DNA of 42,584 nucleotides from an uncultured Caulobacteraceae bacterium (GCA_937967425.1 CALBST010000182.1:1-42584); one strand, 5' to 3'; shown: positions 1 to 8,711, counted from the stretch's first letter. The notes: generated from the letters alone by a model not told the origin. Numbers and translations: made by a program.

Positions 1-34
1 ACAGACGGCGCCAAACTCGCGCAAACACGGCGAG

Positions 35-85
35 TGCGTGTGTGTCACCCGTCACTGTCACTCGTCACAATGCGTGTGTGTCACC
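35..85 (+). repeat. Two direct copies of a REP-like repeat
   Basis: TGCGTGTGTGTCACCC occurs at 35-50 and again, lacking the last C, at 71-85. The same motif recurs at 961-973, 1664-1684 and 1723-1743 around the RAYT transposase gene, in both orientations. Short repeats clustered around a RAYT gene are the known signature of REP elements. The rest of 1-266 shows no convincing gene. Confidence 0.75.
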
Positions 86-266
86 GGTGCTCCGCCCGCC
101 CGAGTTGAGTTGCAGCAATTCTCGATTAACGTGAACGGACACGCGACGCCGCTCACTGCCGGACTTGGCTCACAACCGCAGAAATCAGAACTGGCCGGCG
201 CCGCATCATCGAATTCCTCCTCTCGCCCTTGCAGCGGCGGGTGGAGGAAGCAGGGAGAGAGCGGTG

Positions 267-917
267 ATGGCGTACTCGGTTGGAATGTCTCTCGTTGATG
301 ATGATGCGGTTATGAAACAATTCCACCCACCGATTAGCGGGCGGCTTCTTGCACTTCTCGCACTGGGTGATGCAGTTTCTGCAGATGAACGCGCCGCTAT
401 TCCGCGCGAGCTTTTGGTTGAGACGGAAGACCTGGACAAGTTGCCTGACGTTCTCGGCTGGGAACCAGGCCCATTTCTCCTCAGTCCAGTTGTTCGCGAC
501 ATGTTGGAGGCGCTTGAGCCGAACGTGCACGATTTTCTCCGTGTGCAGGTGAAATCACGTCTGCAGAAAGGTGCTTCCGAACGCGCTTATTGGCTCCTGA
601 TATGTCCGCCACGCATTGACGCCATCGTTGTGGATCAAACGGACTTTTACTCTGGCTTCGGTCGCGCGGGGTATGAGGCGGACATTAAGCGAAGCGCGGC
701 GGCGGAAAACACGCTCGCGCCAGGCGGCACGGCGCACCTTTCCCAGCGGCTCGAGGCCGTGTGGACCGTTGATGCGCGCGCAATCACGGGCAGACATTTT
801 TGGCGCCTGCCCATGCGTTTGGGCGGCGTCAACATGTGTTCGGACGAGTTCCGCCAGCGCTTCATCTCCGAGGGCTGCCGAGGCTGGGAATTTGGAAAGC
901 ACAGCCGCGAGGCGTGA
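267..917 (+). CDS. Imm11-like (DUF1629) immunity-type protein
   Basis: A 216-residue soluble protein with no signal peptide or membrane segment. The layout resembles the Imm11/DUF1629 family, the immunity proteins found beside polymorphic toxins: a segment FLLSPVVRDMLEALEPNVHDF near residue 75, a central block with conserved Tyr and Asp (YWLLICPPRIDAIV), and a C-terminal block where a hydrophobic strand (HFWRLP) precedes a surface-helix motif ending RGWEF. I chose the ATG at 267 because AGGGAGAG lies just upstream; an in-frame ATG at 165 would add a basic low-complexity stretch that looks non-coding. No toxin gene adjoins it: the neighbours are REP repeats and a RAYT transposase. It may be an orphan immunity gene or belong to something outside the window. 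The family call rests on remembered motifs, and the target is unknown. Confidence 0.6.
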   Translation: MAYSVGMSLVDDDAVMKQFHPPISGRLLALLALGDAVSADERAAIPRELLVETEDLDKLPDVLGWEPGPFLLSPVVRDMLEALEPNVHDFLRVQVKSRLQKGASERAYWLLICPPRIDAIVVDQTDFYSGFGRAGYEADIKRSAAAENTLAPGGTAHLSQRLEAVWTVDARAITGRHFWRLPMRLGGVNMCSDEFRQRFISEGCRGWEFGKHSREA

Positions 918-960
918 GCCAAGGAATCTCTTGGGGGAAGCGTATGCCAACGACCGGAAA

Positions 961-973
961 GGGTGACACACAC
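961..973 (-). repeat. REP-like repeat, inverted copy
   Basis: GGGTGACACACAC is the reverse complement of the repeat core at 35-50. It lies between the end of the Imm11-like gene and the transposase and is followed by a pyrimidine run (CTTTTTCCTTTTTCCC). Pyrimidine tracts after such a repeat could also help end transcription of the upstream gene. Confidence 0.7.
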
Positions 974-991
974 TTTTTCCTTTTTCCCACT

Positions 992-1032
992 TGTACATTT
1001 TCCTACTTGTACAAAAGAACAAAACGTGTACA
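992..1032. promoter_or_regulatory. Three TGTACA palindromes upstream of the transposase
   Basis: TGTACA occurs at 992-997, 1008-1013 and 1027-1032, within an AT-rich island just ahead of the transposase start. The first two sit in the repeated context ACTTGTACA. Repeated short palindromes upstream of a start are typical of operator sites, but no regulator is identifiable, so the role is inference. Confidence 0.35.
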
Positions 1033-1053
1033 TTGCCGCAATCGGAGGGCCTA

Positions 1054-1674
1054 ATGGCGCGTTTGGCACGGATTGTGGCGCCGCTCACGCCGCATCATGT
1101 CACCCAGCGCGGCAATCGCCGCCAACCGACGTTTTTTCGCGACGCCGACTATATCCGCTATCTTCAGCTTGCCGCCGAATGGTGCGCCAAGGCGAACGTG
1201 GAGTGTTGGGGCTATTGTCTGATGCCCAACCACGTTCACCTCATCCTCACGCCGCGCGACGAAGGCGGCCTGCGCGCCGCGCTCGCGCCGCTGCATTGGC
1301 GATACACCTACGAGGTCAACAAGCGCGAGCGCTGGACGGGCTATCTCTGGCAAGGCCGCTTTGCGTCCTATCCGATGGACGACAGCTACTTCATTCAAGC
1401 GAGCCGCTATGTCGGGCTCAACCCAGTGCGCGCGGGCCTCGTTGAGCGGGCGCGGGATTGGCCATGGTCGAGCGTCGGCGCACACATCGTCGGGCGCGAC
1501 GATCCGCTAGTGCGCACGGAGCCGCTGGCCCGCTTCGTACGCGGCGACATGGAGCACTTCTTCGAAACAGACGTGGCGCAAGAGGCGCTCACAAAGCTCC
1601 GCAAAGCATCAACCTCCGGCCGCCCGCTAGGCGGCGCCGAATGGCTGAAGACGCTAACGTCTGCAGTCGGGTGA
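1054..1674 (+). CDS. REP-associated tyrosine transposase (RAYT, IS200-like Y1)
   Basis: A 206-residue single-strand DNA endonuclease of the HUH/Y1 superfamily. Visible hallmarks are TPHHVTQRGN at the N-terminus, the metal-binding HUH motif in MPNHVHLIL (His60 and His62), the RYVGLNPVRAGLV block with presumed catalytic Tyr119, the DWPWSS segment that follows it in RAYTs, and a C-terminal GRPLG block. The ATG at 1054 has an excellent GGAGGG at 1044-1049; a start further upstream would read through the TGTACA cluster. RAYTs nick and move REP sequences, and REP-like repeats lie on both sides. The TGA stop lies inside the left arm of a perfect inverted repeat. The gene appears intact, so it may be active or kept for a housekeeping role as in other domesticated RAYTs. 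Confidence 0.93.
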   Translation: MARLARIVAPLTPHHVTQRGNRRQPTFFRDADYIRYLQLAAEWCAKANVECWGYCLMPNHVHLILTPRDEGGLRAALAPLHWRYTYEVNKRERWTGYLWQGRFASYPMDDSYFIQASRYVGLNPVRAGLVERARDWPWSSVGAHIVGRDDPLVRTEPLARFVRGDMEHFFETDVAQEALTKLRKASTSGRPLGGAEWLKTLTSAVG

Positions 1675-1684
1675 CACACACGCA
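1664..1684 (-). repeat. Left arm of 21-bp perfect inverted repeat (REP)
   Basis: The core TCGGGTGACACACACGCA (1667-1684) pairs exactly with TGCGTGTGTGTCACCCGA (1723-1740), and three further bases match outside each. The transposase stop codon at 1672-1674 falls within this arm. The 38-bp spacer would form the loop. This is the geometry of a REP doublet (BIME). Confidence 0.85.
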
Positions 1685-1722
1685 TCGCACACGGCGTGCC
1701 GAACTAACGCTCATGCCGCGGG

Positions 1723-1743
1723 TGCGTGTGTGTCACCCGACTG
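1723..1743 (+). repeat. Right arm of 21-bp perfect inverted repeat (REP)
   Basis: Partner of the arm at 1664-1684, in the same orientation as the copies at 35-85. Together with the pyrimidine-rich stretch after it, the palindrome could also act as a transcription stop for the transposase gene. Confidence 0.85.
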
Positions 1744-1871
1744 TCACCCAACTCCGGACGCCCCTATCCCCCCATTTCCCACCGCCGCCCTACGCAATTT
1801 CAATCGCTTACAAAAAAAATCGCGCGAATCTATCCGACCGCTCTCAGCCTGAGCGACAATCGCGGCGCGAC

Positions 1872-2399
1872 ATGCAGAGACACCCGCCCCTCCTCAATCC
1901 AAACCGCATAGCCCGGCTCGTCAGCTGGGCTGTGGCGATGTTGAGTTGGATTGCGTTGGCTCTCTGCGGCGAGGGCTTCACCAGCCGCCGCCATGTTCGC
2001 CAGCGTTATCGCTTTGTCTCGCTTGCCTGGCTGACGAAGCTCTTGTGCGCGCTCGCGATGATCCGCGCGGGCGAGATGGCGCCAGCTCGGCCGCAGCCGT
2101 CGCGAAAAATCCGCAACGCCGCGCCAGACGGCTTTCGCCGGCGCATCAACCGCCCTGGTCTGAACCGCGCCATCCTCGGTTCACGCTTGCGCAAAGCGCT
2201 GGCCGCGCCAACCGCGCACGGGCGGATCGGCCGCCTCATCGCCGCCTTCCGCGATCTCGATGGCTTCGCGCGTCGCTATCTCTTGCCGCGCGCGATCAGG
2301 CGCCTGACCAAACTCCACGCCATCGTCATGCGCGCGCCGCCAGCGGTCGCCGTGCGCACGCTCAGCGCGCCCGCGCTCACAACCGCGGACACTTCTTAG
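1872..2399 (+). CDS. Small basic hypothetical protein with one membrane segment
   Basis: A 175-residue, arginine-rich product that I cannot name. A hydrophobic stretch (LVSWAVAMLSWIALALC) lies near residues 14-30, followed by basic, helix-like segments and a Pro/Ala-rich tail ending in ADTS. The ordered mix of hydrophobic and basic helices looks more like a real protein than an out-of-frame shadow, and the region is otherwise empty on both strands. The ATG at 1872 is a guess: no clear Shine-Dalgarno precedes it, and the open frame extends upstream into the transposase region. It faces the 3' end of transketolase. Function unknown. Confidence 0.5.
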   Translation: MQRHPPLLNPNRIARLVSWAVAMLSWIALALCGEGFTSRRHVRQRYRFVSLAWLTKLLCALAMIRAGEMAPARPQPSRKIRNAAPDGFRRRINRPGLNRAILGSRLRKALAAPTAHGRIGRLIAAFRDLDGFARRYLLPRAIRRLTKLHAIVMRAPPAVAVRTLSAPALTTADTS

Positions 2400-2484
2400 T
2401 CCCGCGCGCTTCGCTATTCCCAATTCGTGAAACCAAATACGGCGGACGGGCGCGTCTTCGCCGGCGCCGGCGCACGCCGCGAAA

Positions 2485-4476
2485 CTAGAGCAGGTCTTTC
2501 GCCGCTTCGACGATGGCTTCGGCCGTGATGCCGAAATGCGCGTAAGCGTCCTTGGCCGGCGCCGATGTCCCGAACGTCGACATGCCGACAAACACATCGA
2601 GCCCAAACGCCTCGAACCAGCCCTGCCCGACCGCGGCTTCGCAGCCGATCTTTAGCTCCTCATCGTCGCCGCAGACCGCGTCCTGATAAACGTCGTCCTG
2701 CAGCTCAAACATCTCGAAGCACGGCGCGGAAACCACGCGCGTCGGGATGCCGTCCTTCTGCAGCATCTCGCGCGCCTTCACCGCGAGCGCGACTTCCGTG
2801 CCCGTCGCGAAGATCGCCACACGCGAGGCGCCGCCTTCCGCCGGAAGCAATTCGTAGGCGCCGCGCGCCGAAAGATTTTCGCTCGCGTCATCACGCAACG
2901 CCGGCGTCGCCTGACGCGAAAGCGCCAGCAGGCTCGGGCCATCGTCGCGCAACAGCGCCGCCTGCCAGCACTCAGCCGTCTCAACCGCATCAGCCGGGCG
3001 GAAGACGTAAAGGTTCGGAATCGCGCGCAGACTGGCGAGATGCTCGACCGATTGGTGCGTCGGCCCATCTTCGCCGAGACCGATGGAATCGTGCGTCATC
3101 ACATGAATGACGCGAATGCCCATGAGCGCCGCCAGCCGGATCGCCGGGCGCGAATAATCCGCGAACGTCAGGAACGTGCCGCCATACGGCACAACGCCGC
3201 CATGCAGCGCCATGCCGTTCATCGCAGCAGCCATCCCGTGCTCGCGGATGCCGTAGCGCACATAGCGTCCGCTGCGGTCTTCCGGCGTAAAGTCCTTCGC
3301 GCCTTTGGCGAGGGTGAGATTGGAGCCAGTGAGATCGGCGGAGCCGCCGAGCAATTCGGGGCACGCATCGAACATCGCGTCGATCGCGCCATGCGAAGAA
3401 GCGCGCGTCGCCAAGGACGGCTTTTCCGCCGCCATCTTCGCCGCGTGAAGCCCAAGCGCCGCGACCGCCGCATCGATATTTCCGTCGCTCATCGCCGCGG
3501 CGAACGCGTCCTTGTGTTCGGATTTCTTCAGCCGCGCCGACCATTCTTCGCGCTTGCCCGCCCCGCGCGCGCCAACCTTGAGCCATGCCGCGCGAATATG
3601 GTCCGGCACTTCAAACGGCCCATACTTCCAGCCCAGCGCCGCTTTCGTCGCCGCCAGTTCCTCCGCGCCGAGCGCTTCACCGTGCGCCTTTGCCGTGCCC
3701 GCCTTCTTCGGCGAGCCATAACCGATCGTCGTCTTGCACGCGATCAGCACCGGGCGATCGGATTTCGTCGCCGCATCGAAGGCGCGCTCGACATCAGCGA
3801 AGTCATGCCCATCGCACGAGAGCACGCTCCAGCCGCTGGCGGCGAAGCGGGCCTTTTGATCGGTCGCGTCAGCGAGCGAGATGGCGCCATCGATCGAGAT
3901 CGAGTTGTCGTCCCAGATGACGATCAGCTTGTTGAGCTTCTGGCGGCCGGCGAGCGCGATGGCTTCTTGGCTGATGCCTTCCATCAGACAGCCATCGCCC
4001 GCAATCACCCAAGTGCGGTGATCGACGAGCGCGCCGCCAAACCGCGCCGCGAGATGCGCCTCCGCCATCGCCATGCCGACAGCATTCGCGAGCCCCTGCC
4101 CGAGCGGGCCGGTCGTCGTCTCGATGCCGCTGGCGAGGAAGTTTTCCGGGTGCCCCGCCGTCTTCGAACCGAGTTGCCGGAAGCGCTTGATCTCATCGAG
4201 CGTCATGTCGGCGTAGCCGGTGAGATGCAGCAACGCGTAGAGCAGCATCGAGCCGTGACCGGCGGAGAGCACGAAGCGATCGCGATCCGGCCAGCTCGGA
4301 TTGCTCGGATCGTATTTCAGGAACTTTGCGAACAGCACCGTCGCCGCGTCGGCCATGCCCATCGGCATGCCGGGGTGGCCGCTCTTGGCTTGCTCCACGG
4401 CGTCCATCGCCAGGGCGCGGATGGCGTTGGCGAGTTCTTTCGCCTCGACGCCTTCGATCAGTTCGCTTTTGCTCAT
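2485..4476 (-). CDS. tkt: Transketolase
   Basis: A 663-residue thiamine-diphosphate enzyme of the cytosolic non-oxidative pentose phosphate pathway, moving two-carbon units between ketose and aldose phosphates. The full family length is present. Visible landmarks are [12 protein letters not shown] at the N-terminus, the ThDP/Mg motif GDGCLMEG...[10 protein letters not shown], the catalytic-Glu segment [19 protein letters not shown], and [14 protein letters not shown] that shapes the substrate channel. The C-terminal domain with [10 protein letters not shown] is intact. The ATG at 4476 is preceded by an AGGA element. A 127-base gap separates it from the GINT-like gene upstream on the same strand, so it may have its own promoter. 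With the transaldolase at 7564 and the 6-phosphogluconolactonase at 9683 it makes a loose pentose-phosphate neighbourhood. Confidence 0.97.
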   Translation of the reverse strand: MSKSELIEGVEAKELANAIRALAMDAVEQAKSGHPGMPMGMADAATVLFAKFLKYDPSNPSWPDRDRFVLSAGHGSMLLYALLHLTGYADMTLDEIKRFRQLGSKTAGHPENFLASGIETTTGPLGQGLANAVGMAMAEAHLAARFGGALVDHRTWVIAGDGCLMEGISQEAIALAGRQKLNKLIVIWDDNSISIDGAISLADATDQKARFAASGWSVLSCDGHDFADVERAFDAATKSDRPVLIACKTTIGYGSPKKAGTAKAHGEALGAEELAATKAALGWKYGPFEVPDHIRAAWLKVGARGAGKREEWSARLKKSEHKDAFAAAMSDGNIDAAVAALGLHAAKMAAEKPSLATRASSHGAIDAMFDACPELLGGSADLTGSNLTLAKGAKDFTPEDRSGRYVRYGIREHGMAAAMNGMALHGGVVPYGGTFLTFADYSRPAIRLAALMGIRVIHVMTHDSIGLGEDGPTHQSVEHLASLRAIPNLYVFRPADAVETAECWQAALLRDDGPSLLALSRQATPALRDDASENLSARGAYELLPAEGGASRVAIFATGTEVALAVKAREMLQKDGIPTRVVSAPCFEMFELQDDVYQDAVCGDDEELKIGCEAAVGQGWFEAFGLDVFVGMSTFGTSAPAKDAYAHFGITAEAIVEAAKDLL

Positions 4477-4603
4477 TGGAGTTCCTTCGGCTCAAGGCTC
4501 TTTAGCGCCGATTCGGAGGCTTTTGCCCGGCGCGAACGCGATAGCGGCATTACGCGCAGCTGCGCAATTGCCGATCTGCGTCATGGCCCTGTGGAATACA
4601 GCC

Positions 4604-6193
4604 TCAGCGCCGCGACGCGCCGCGTCGCTTCAAACCGACGAAACACTCATCGGCGACAACCATGCCGTCGCGCGCAGCGACATGATGGGTGCGTGCACCC
4701 TTGCTGACCGTCAGAGGCGCGACGCCGTCAATCGGCGTTTCGCTGTAAGCGGTTTCGGTCAACTCGGTGATCAAGCGATACGACACTTCCTGCCCATACC
4801 GGCGCCCTTGAACCTGGCCGCACCGGATCGGCCGTCCGTCGGCGGCCGTCAGGAACCCACCGGCCATGCGTCCGCACCGCGCGTCGGCAACCACGGGATT
4901 GAGCGCATGCGGGACCCAAGGACCGGCGATCGGGTCATCAGCATGGAAGGCGTGCAGCTCGCTGCGATGGTCGCGCGTGCCGCTGCTATCGAGATTGGTG
5001 AAGAGCCACCAACGGCCATTGTATTGAAGCAGTGATGTGTCGGCAGCGCTCACATCCGAGAAGAGGGTCGCAGCGCGTTCCCAACGGAGCGGGAAATCAG
5101 TCGCGCGCCAGGCCTCGACGGTGCGGGCGGCGCTAGACTCCGGGATCATGAAGAGCTCGCCATTGTGCTCAAACAGGAATGGATATGAGAGGTGATGCGG
5201 TTGGTCGATGATCATCGTCGACTTCAAATCGCGAAGCACCGCGCCTGGCTTCGGATCGTCGACGCAGACATGGGAAATCACACCGCGGCGCGTGGCGAAA
5301 AAATACTCTTCGAAAAAGATGTGGCACTGCTCGCCGCGCCTCACGACGAACGGATCGGCCCAATAGGAATGCGCCGGCGGTTCGATCACGGTCGGAAGTT
5401 GACCATCACCCCGAGATAGCAGGATGCGCCAACGATCTTCGCAAAGCGCACGCTCGGCCGCATCGGCCGCGAGCCTTGCATAGGTGCGCGCGAACATGAG
5501 GGGCGCCTGGAGGACAGCGCGGCTGCGCGGTGAGCTTGGGTCAATCGGCGCTCGGCTCCGCTTGCCCTGTATCGCTCCCTTGAGGAGGCTCGCGCCCTGC
5601 ATGCCGAGCAGCGTGTCATTCACGCTCCAAGACCACATGAAGTTGCAGTGGCGAGCCCAGGCGATCTCTTCTTCGACGCCATCTTCGCTTCGCCGCACCA
5701 CTGCGATTTCGCTTAGAGGTTCGCCACGATAGAGCGCCCAGAAACCCAGAGGGCTCTCGCGATCCTGCGGCGCCCGTCGTGAGGCCAGCCGCCAAACACC
5801 GAGCCGCGCGAGCCGCGGATCGATGCCGGCGTCCGAGGAAGAAAGGTCAAGCAAAACGTCCAATTCGGCGACGGCGATGGTGCTGGTCTCGCTTACCCGT
5901 GCCCTCGGCGCGTCCTGATATGCCGACAAATCAAGAGGCTCGCTGTCGAGTAACGCCGGTGAAAATCCGCGCGCACGAGCGAGCCGCCCGTGCAGGAAGC
6001 GCTTGGCCAGCTTGCGTTCGACCCGATCGACGAAATCCCACGCCCCGCCCGAAACCGAGCGAGCGCGCCCTGCGTCGTCATTGTTGGAAATTACCAGGAC
6101 AACGCGCGCCACCTTGGAATCGAGCAGACCACAAAGCACGGCTTTGCGCCAACCCGTCAGCCACCGAGAATCCGTAACAATGCCAATGCGCAT
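4604..6193 (-). CDS. GINT1-like beta-propeller protein with formyltransferase-like N-terminus
   Basis: A 529-residue protein. Residues 1 to about 45 (MRIGIVTDSRWLTGWRKAVL then a hydrophobic strand) look like the Rossmann start of formyltransferase-type enzymes. From about 265 there is a run of propeller-like blades: PAHSYWADPFVV, ECHIFFEEYFF, LSYPFLFEHNGELFMIPES, LQYNGRWWLFTN and RMAGGFL. That pattern matches the propeller domain named after plant glucosamine inositolphosphorylceramide transferase 1 and related GH43-like folds. In bacteria such proteins sit in polysaccharide or glycolipid loci, and a GT4 glycosyltransferase is divergently transcribed here. I infer a role in glycan or glycolipid modification; the enzyme activity cannot be read from sequence. 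Confidence 0.65.
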   Translation of the reverse strand: MRIGIVTDSRWLTGWRKAVLCGLLDSKVARVVLVISNNDDAGRARSVSGGAWDFVDRVERKLAKRFLHGRLARARGFSPALLDSEPLDLSAYQDAPRARVSETSTIAVAELDVLLDLSSSDAGIDPRLARLGVWRLASRRAPQDRESPLGFWALYRGEPLSEIAVVRRSEDGVEEEIAWARHCNFMWSWSVNDTLLGMQGASLLKGAIQGKRSRAPIDPSSPRSRAVLQAPLMFARTYARLAADAAERALCEDRWRILLSRGDGQLPTVIEPPAHSYWADPFVVRRGEQCHIFFEEYFFATRRGVISHVCVDDPKPGAVLRDLKSTMIIDQPHHLSYPFLFEHNGELFMIPESSAARTVEAWRATDFPLRWERAATLFSDVSAADTSLLQYNGRWWLFTNLDSSGTRDHRSELHAFHADDPIAGPWVPHALNPVVADARCGRMAGGFLTAADGRPIRCGQVQGRRYGQEVSYRLITELTETAYSETPIDGVAPLTVSKGARTHHVAARDGMVVADECFVGLKRRGASRR

Positions 6194-6370
6194 GCGTTCT
6201 CGTACTCACTGAGACTTACGCGCGCCAGCTACTGCGAATCGCGCCGCCCCGCCGCGGAGCTTCGCCAATCTCTGCCGCGTCCGGCATAACAAAGAATAAC
6301 ATTGCGAATGAGTAGGCGCGCCCCTTCTCTTGCTCACGAGTGGAACTGCGCTGAACGCGCGGCCGGGGAA

Positions 6371-7495
6371 ATGAGCACGGCGATGGCCGATCTTCTGGTT
6401 ATAGGCGCACGCGGGATACCCGACGCCGAAGGCGGCGCGGAGAAACACGCCGAAAAGACCTTCACCCAGTTCGCCAAGCAGGGTTACGCGGTGACGCTCC
6501 TTGGGGTGAAGCCCTATATCCGCTCGCGTGAGCACGAAGGCATTAAGCTCGTAGGCATACCTACGTTCCGAATCGCCAACACCGATAAGGTGATCTACCA
6601 CATACTGGCTTTCTTCTACGCCGCGTTCACGCGTCCGAAGCTCGTGCACTTGCAAGGATTGAATGCGGCGCTGTTGCTCCTGCTCTACAAAGTGTGCGGG
6701 CTCAAAGTCGTGTTGCGCTATGGATCAACCGACCACCTTCACGCCAAGTGGGGGTGGTTGGGGCGTCTGAGCTTCCGCCTGTGCGACATGCAGGTGCAGT
6801 TCGCGGATCGCGTGATCACGGTCTCCGAGAACTACAAGAGGCTACTCGAACAGCGGTACAAGATTAGCCACGTTAGTGTCGTGCCCAACGGTGTCGACAC
6901 GCCGGCTGTCTGTGAGAAAGCGCGGCAGTTCTGGTCCGGGCTAGGTGTTCAAAAAGGCGGTTACGTCTTGGCCGTAGGCCGCCTGACGGTGGACAAGGAC
7001 TATGACACGCTTGTCAACGCGATGGCGAAGATCAAGCGCAAAGACGTCAAGCTCGTTGTCGCGGGCGGCGCAAGTGAAGCCGAATACGCTAACCGGCTGC
7101 TCGCCCTCAACGGCGATCGGATCAAGTTCATTGGCCGCGTCGACAGGAGCCTTCTCATGGCTCTCTACGAAAATTGCGGGCTCTTCGTGAACTCATCGCG
7201 TCACGAGGGATTGAGCAATGCAATCCTCGAGGCGATCGCGTTCCGGCGTCCCGTGGTTGTGAGCGACATCGCCGGCAACAAAGAAATGCCGCTTCCAGAG
7301 CGCAGCTACTTCCCAACCGGTGACGCCGAAGCATTGGCGCGCCAGATCGAGGCCGCCCTTGAGGATCGCGAGGCATTTACCGCACGCCCCGAACATTTCT
7401 GCAGCTGGGGTGAGGTATTCGAGCGCACGCGCAGGATCTATATGAAAGTTGTACCGAGCCTCTCGCCCGCAACCGCCGCGCTGGCGTTCGTTTAG
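6371..7495 (+). CDS. GT4-family glycosyltransferase
   Basis: A 374-residue GT-B-fold glycosyltransferase that would transfer a sugar from a nucleotide donor to a membrane glycan or lipid acceptor. The N-terminus has the acceptor-side motif GARGIPDAEGGAEKHAE. The linker shows VVPNGVDTP and AVGRLTVDKDYDTLVNA, and the donor site has the E-x7-E type block SSRHEGLSNAILEAIAFRRPVV. There is no signal peptide. The start is uncertain: ATG 6371 is chosen over ATG 6308 and TTG 6302 because the extra N-terminal residues there look non-homologous; ATG 6383 is also possible. The Shine-Dalgarno is poor for all. It diverges from the GINT-like gene over about 180 bases containing an AT-rich patch (CATAACAAAGAATAACAT). 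Confidence 0.9.
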   Translation: MSTAMADLLVIGARGIPDAEGGAEKHAEKTFTQFAKQGYAVTLLGVKPYIRSREHEGIKLVGIPTFRIANTDKVIYHILAFFYAAFTRPKLVHLQGLNAALLLLLYKVCGLKVVLRYGSTDHLHAKWGWLGRLSFRLCDMQVQFADRVITVSENYKRLLEQRYKISHVSVVPNGVDTPAVCEKARQFWSGLGVQKGGYVLAVGRLTVDKDYDTLVNAMAKIKRKDVKLVVAGGASEAEYANRLLALNGDRIKFIGRVDRSLLMALYENCGLFVNSSRHEGLSNAILEAIAFRRPVVVSDIAGNKEMPLPERSYFPTGDAEALARQIEAALEDREAFTARPEHFCSWGEVFERTRRIYMKVVPSLSPATAALAFV

Positions 7496-7563
7496 CCAGC
7501 AAGTCCTTGCCGGTTGTTGCGGATAGGCGCTAACGGTGTCCGAGACATTGGTTCGGACACGTT

Positions 7564-8217
7564 ATGCTGATTTTCATCGATAGCGCCGATGCGGCGGAAC
7601 TGAAGACATTGGCCACGACCGGTTTGGTCGACGGCGTTACAACCAATCCATCACTCGTTGCGAAGGCGGGCCGTGATTTCTTCGAAACGCTCGCCGACAT
7701 CTGCGCGGCGGTGCCAGGCCCGGTCAGCGCCGAGGTCGTCGCGCAGGACGCGGAGACGATGATCAAGGAAGGGCTGAAGCTGCGCGGCGTCGCCGACAAT
7801 ATTGTCGTGAAGCTGCCGCTGACGCCGGAAGGTCTGAAAGCGTGCAAACGGCTCGAGGACGATGGCCATCCGACCAACGTCACGCTCTGCTTCTCAGCCG
7901 TTCAAGCGCTGCTCGCCGCAAAAGCGGGCGCGACATTCATCTCGCCCTTCCTCGGCCGCCTCGACGATAACGGCCAAGACGGTATGGAGCTGATCCGGGA
8001 AATCCGCGCGATCTATGACAATTACGACTATCCGACATCGATCCTCGCCGCCTCGATCCGCAACGCGGGGCATGTGCGCGATGCCGCGATCGCCGGTGCG
8101 GACTGTGCGACCATCCCGCCAGCCGTGTTCAAAAGCCTCTACAAGCACGTCCTCACGGACATGGGGCTGGAAGCATTTTTGAAAGACTGGAAATCGACGG
8201 GTCAGTCGATCCTGTGA
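7564..8217 (+). CDS. tal: Transaldolase, TalC/Fsa small type
   Basis: A 217-residue class I aldolase of the short transaldolase/fructose-6-phosphate aldolase subfamily. It starts [14 protein letters not shown], continues with [12 protein letters not shown], and has the Schiff-base lysine in [11 protein letters not shown] (Lys83). [19 protein letters not shown] and [10 protein letters not shown] also match the family. It would transfer dihydroxyacetone units between sedoheptulose-7-P and glyceraldehyde-3-P in the cytosol, partnering the transketolase in this window. The subfamily cannot be split between transaldolase and fructose-6-P aldolase from motifs alone, but the neighbouring pentose-phosphate genes favour transaldolase. 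It converges on the small gene at 8225 with only 7 bases between. Confidence 0.93.
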   Translation: MLIFIDSADAAELKTLATTGLVDGVTTNPSLVAKAGRDFFETLADICAAVPGPVSAEVVAQDAETMIKEGLKLRGVADNIVVKLPLTPEGLKACKRLEDDGHPTNVTLCFSAVQALLAAKAGATFISPFLGRLDDNGQDGMELIREIRAIYDNYDYPTSILAASIRNAGHVRDAAIAGADCATIPPAVFKSLYKHVLTDMGLEAFLKDWKSTGQSIL

Positions 8218-8224
8218 TCGCTGA

Positions 8225-8512
8225 TCAGCGGCCGGCGAGCGCTTGCAGGCGGCTGACGTTGTCGTCGGTCGTCGCGCGGGCGGCGGCCATCGATTGTTCA
8301 GCTTGCGCCAAAGTCGCTTCGATCGCGGCGATATCCAACGGCTCGATCGCGGGGGCTTGTTGCTGCATCTCGTTGGCGAACGCGTCGCGCATCGAAAGGC
8401 CGCCCTGCATCGCCACGGGGGCGACGAGGCCCACGAGAACCATCGCGCTCGCGCCAGCTGCAAAGCTGGCCACGACCATGCGGACGGTGGCTTTGACGTT
8501 TGAGGGCGACAT
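8225..8512 (-). CDS. Small membrane-anchored coiled-coil protein
   Basis: A 95-residue protein of unknown function. Residues about 10-35 (MVVASFAAGASAMVLVGLVAPV) form one membrane segment, and residues about 55-90 are an Ala/Gln-rich amphipathic helix likely to be a short coiled coil. The ATG at 8512 gives a short N-terminus before the membrane helix, suggesting the helical tail faces the periplasm, though orientation is not certain. It is alone on its strand between the transaldolase and galU. Confidence 0.6.
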   Translation of the reverse strand: MSPSNVKATVRMVVASFAAGASAMVLVGLVAPVAMQGGLSMRDAFANEMQQQAPAIEPLDIAAIEATLAQAEQSMAAARATTDDNVSRLQALAGR

Positions 8513-8556
8513 TGTGTGGAGAACTCCCGGACCGGCGGCGGTCAGTTAACAAAAGG

Positions 8557-8571
8557 TTGCCACGATGGCAA
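8557..8571. promoter_or_regulatory. Perfect inverted repeat TTGCCA-CGA-TGGCAA
   Basis: TTGCCACGATGGCAA has 6-bp perfect arms and a 3-base centre. It sits 45 bases upstream of the small membrane protein gene (minus strand), next to GTTAAC at 8545-8550, and 215 bases before galU. It is operator-like, but no regulator is assigned. Confidence 0.3.
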
Positions 8572-8711
8572 TTGCTACTTTGCGGCGCCGAAGAGAGATC
8601 GTCCGTGACAGCCGTCACTACTCTCGACACCCCTACCCACCGACTTGAGCGGCTTGAGACCACCCTATCGGAAAATCCTGAATTTCAGCCGAATCTGACG
8701 CTCATGCGCAG

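Noticed and set aside
2006..2606. Minus-strand frames near the transketolase 3' end
   Set aside because: They overlap transketolase or the better plus-strand candidate and show no motif.
4554..4565. GCGCAGCTGCGC palindrome upstream of transketolase
   Set aside because: A 12-base palindrome in very GC-rich DNA; no second site or known operator to support it.
3040..4707. 555-codon plus-strand open frame over transketolase
   Set aside because: Arg-rich, motif-free antisense shadow of a gene with all transketolase motifs.
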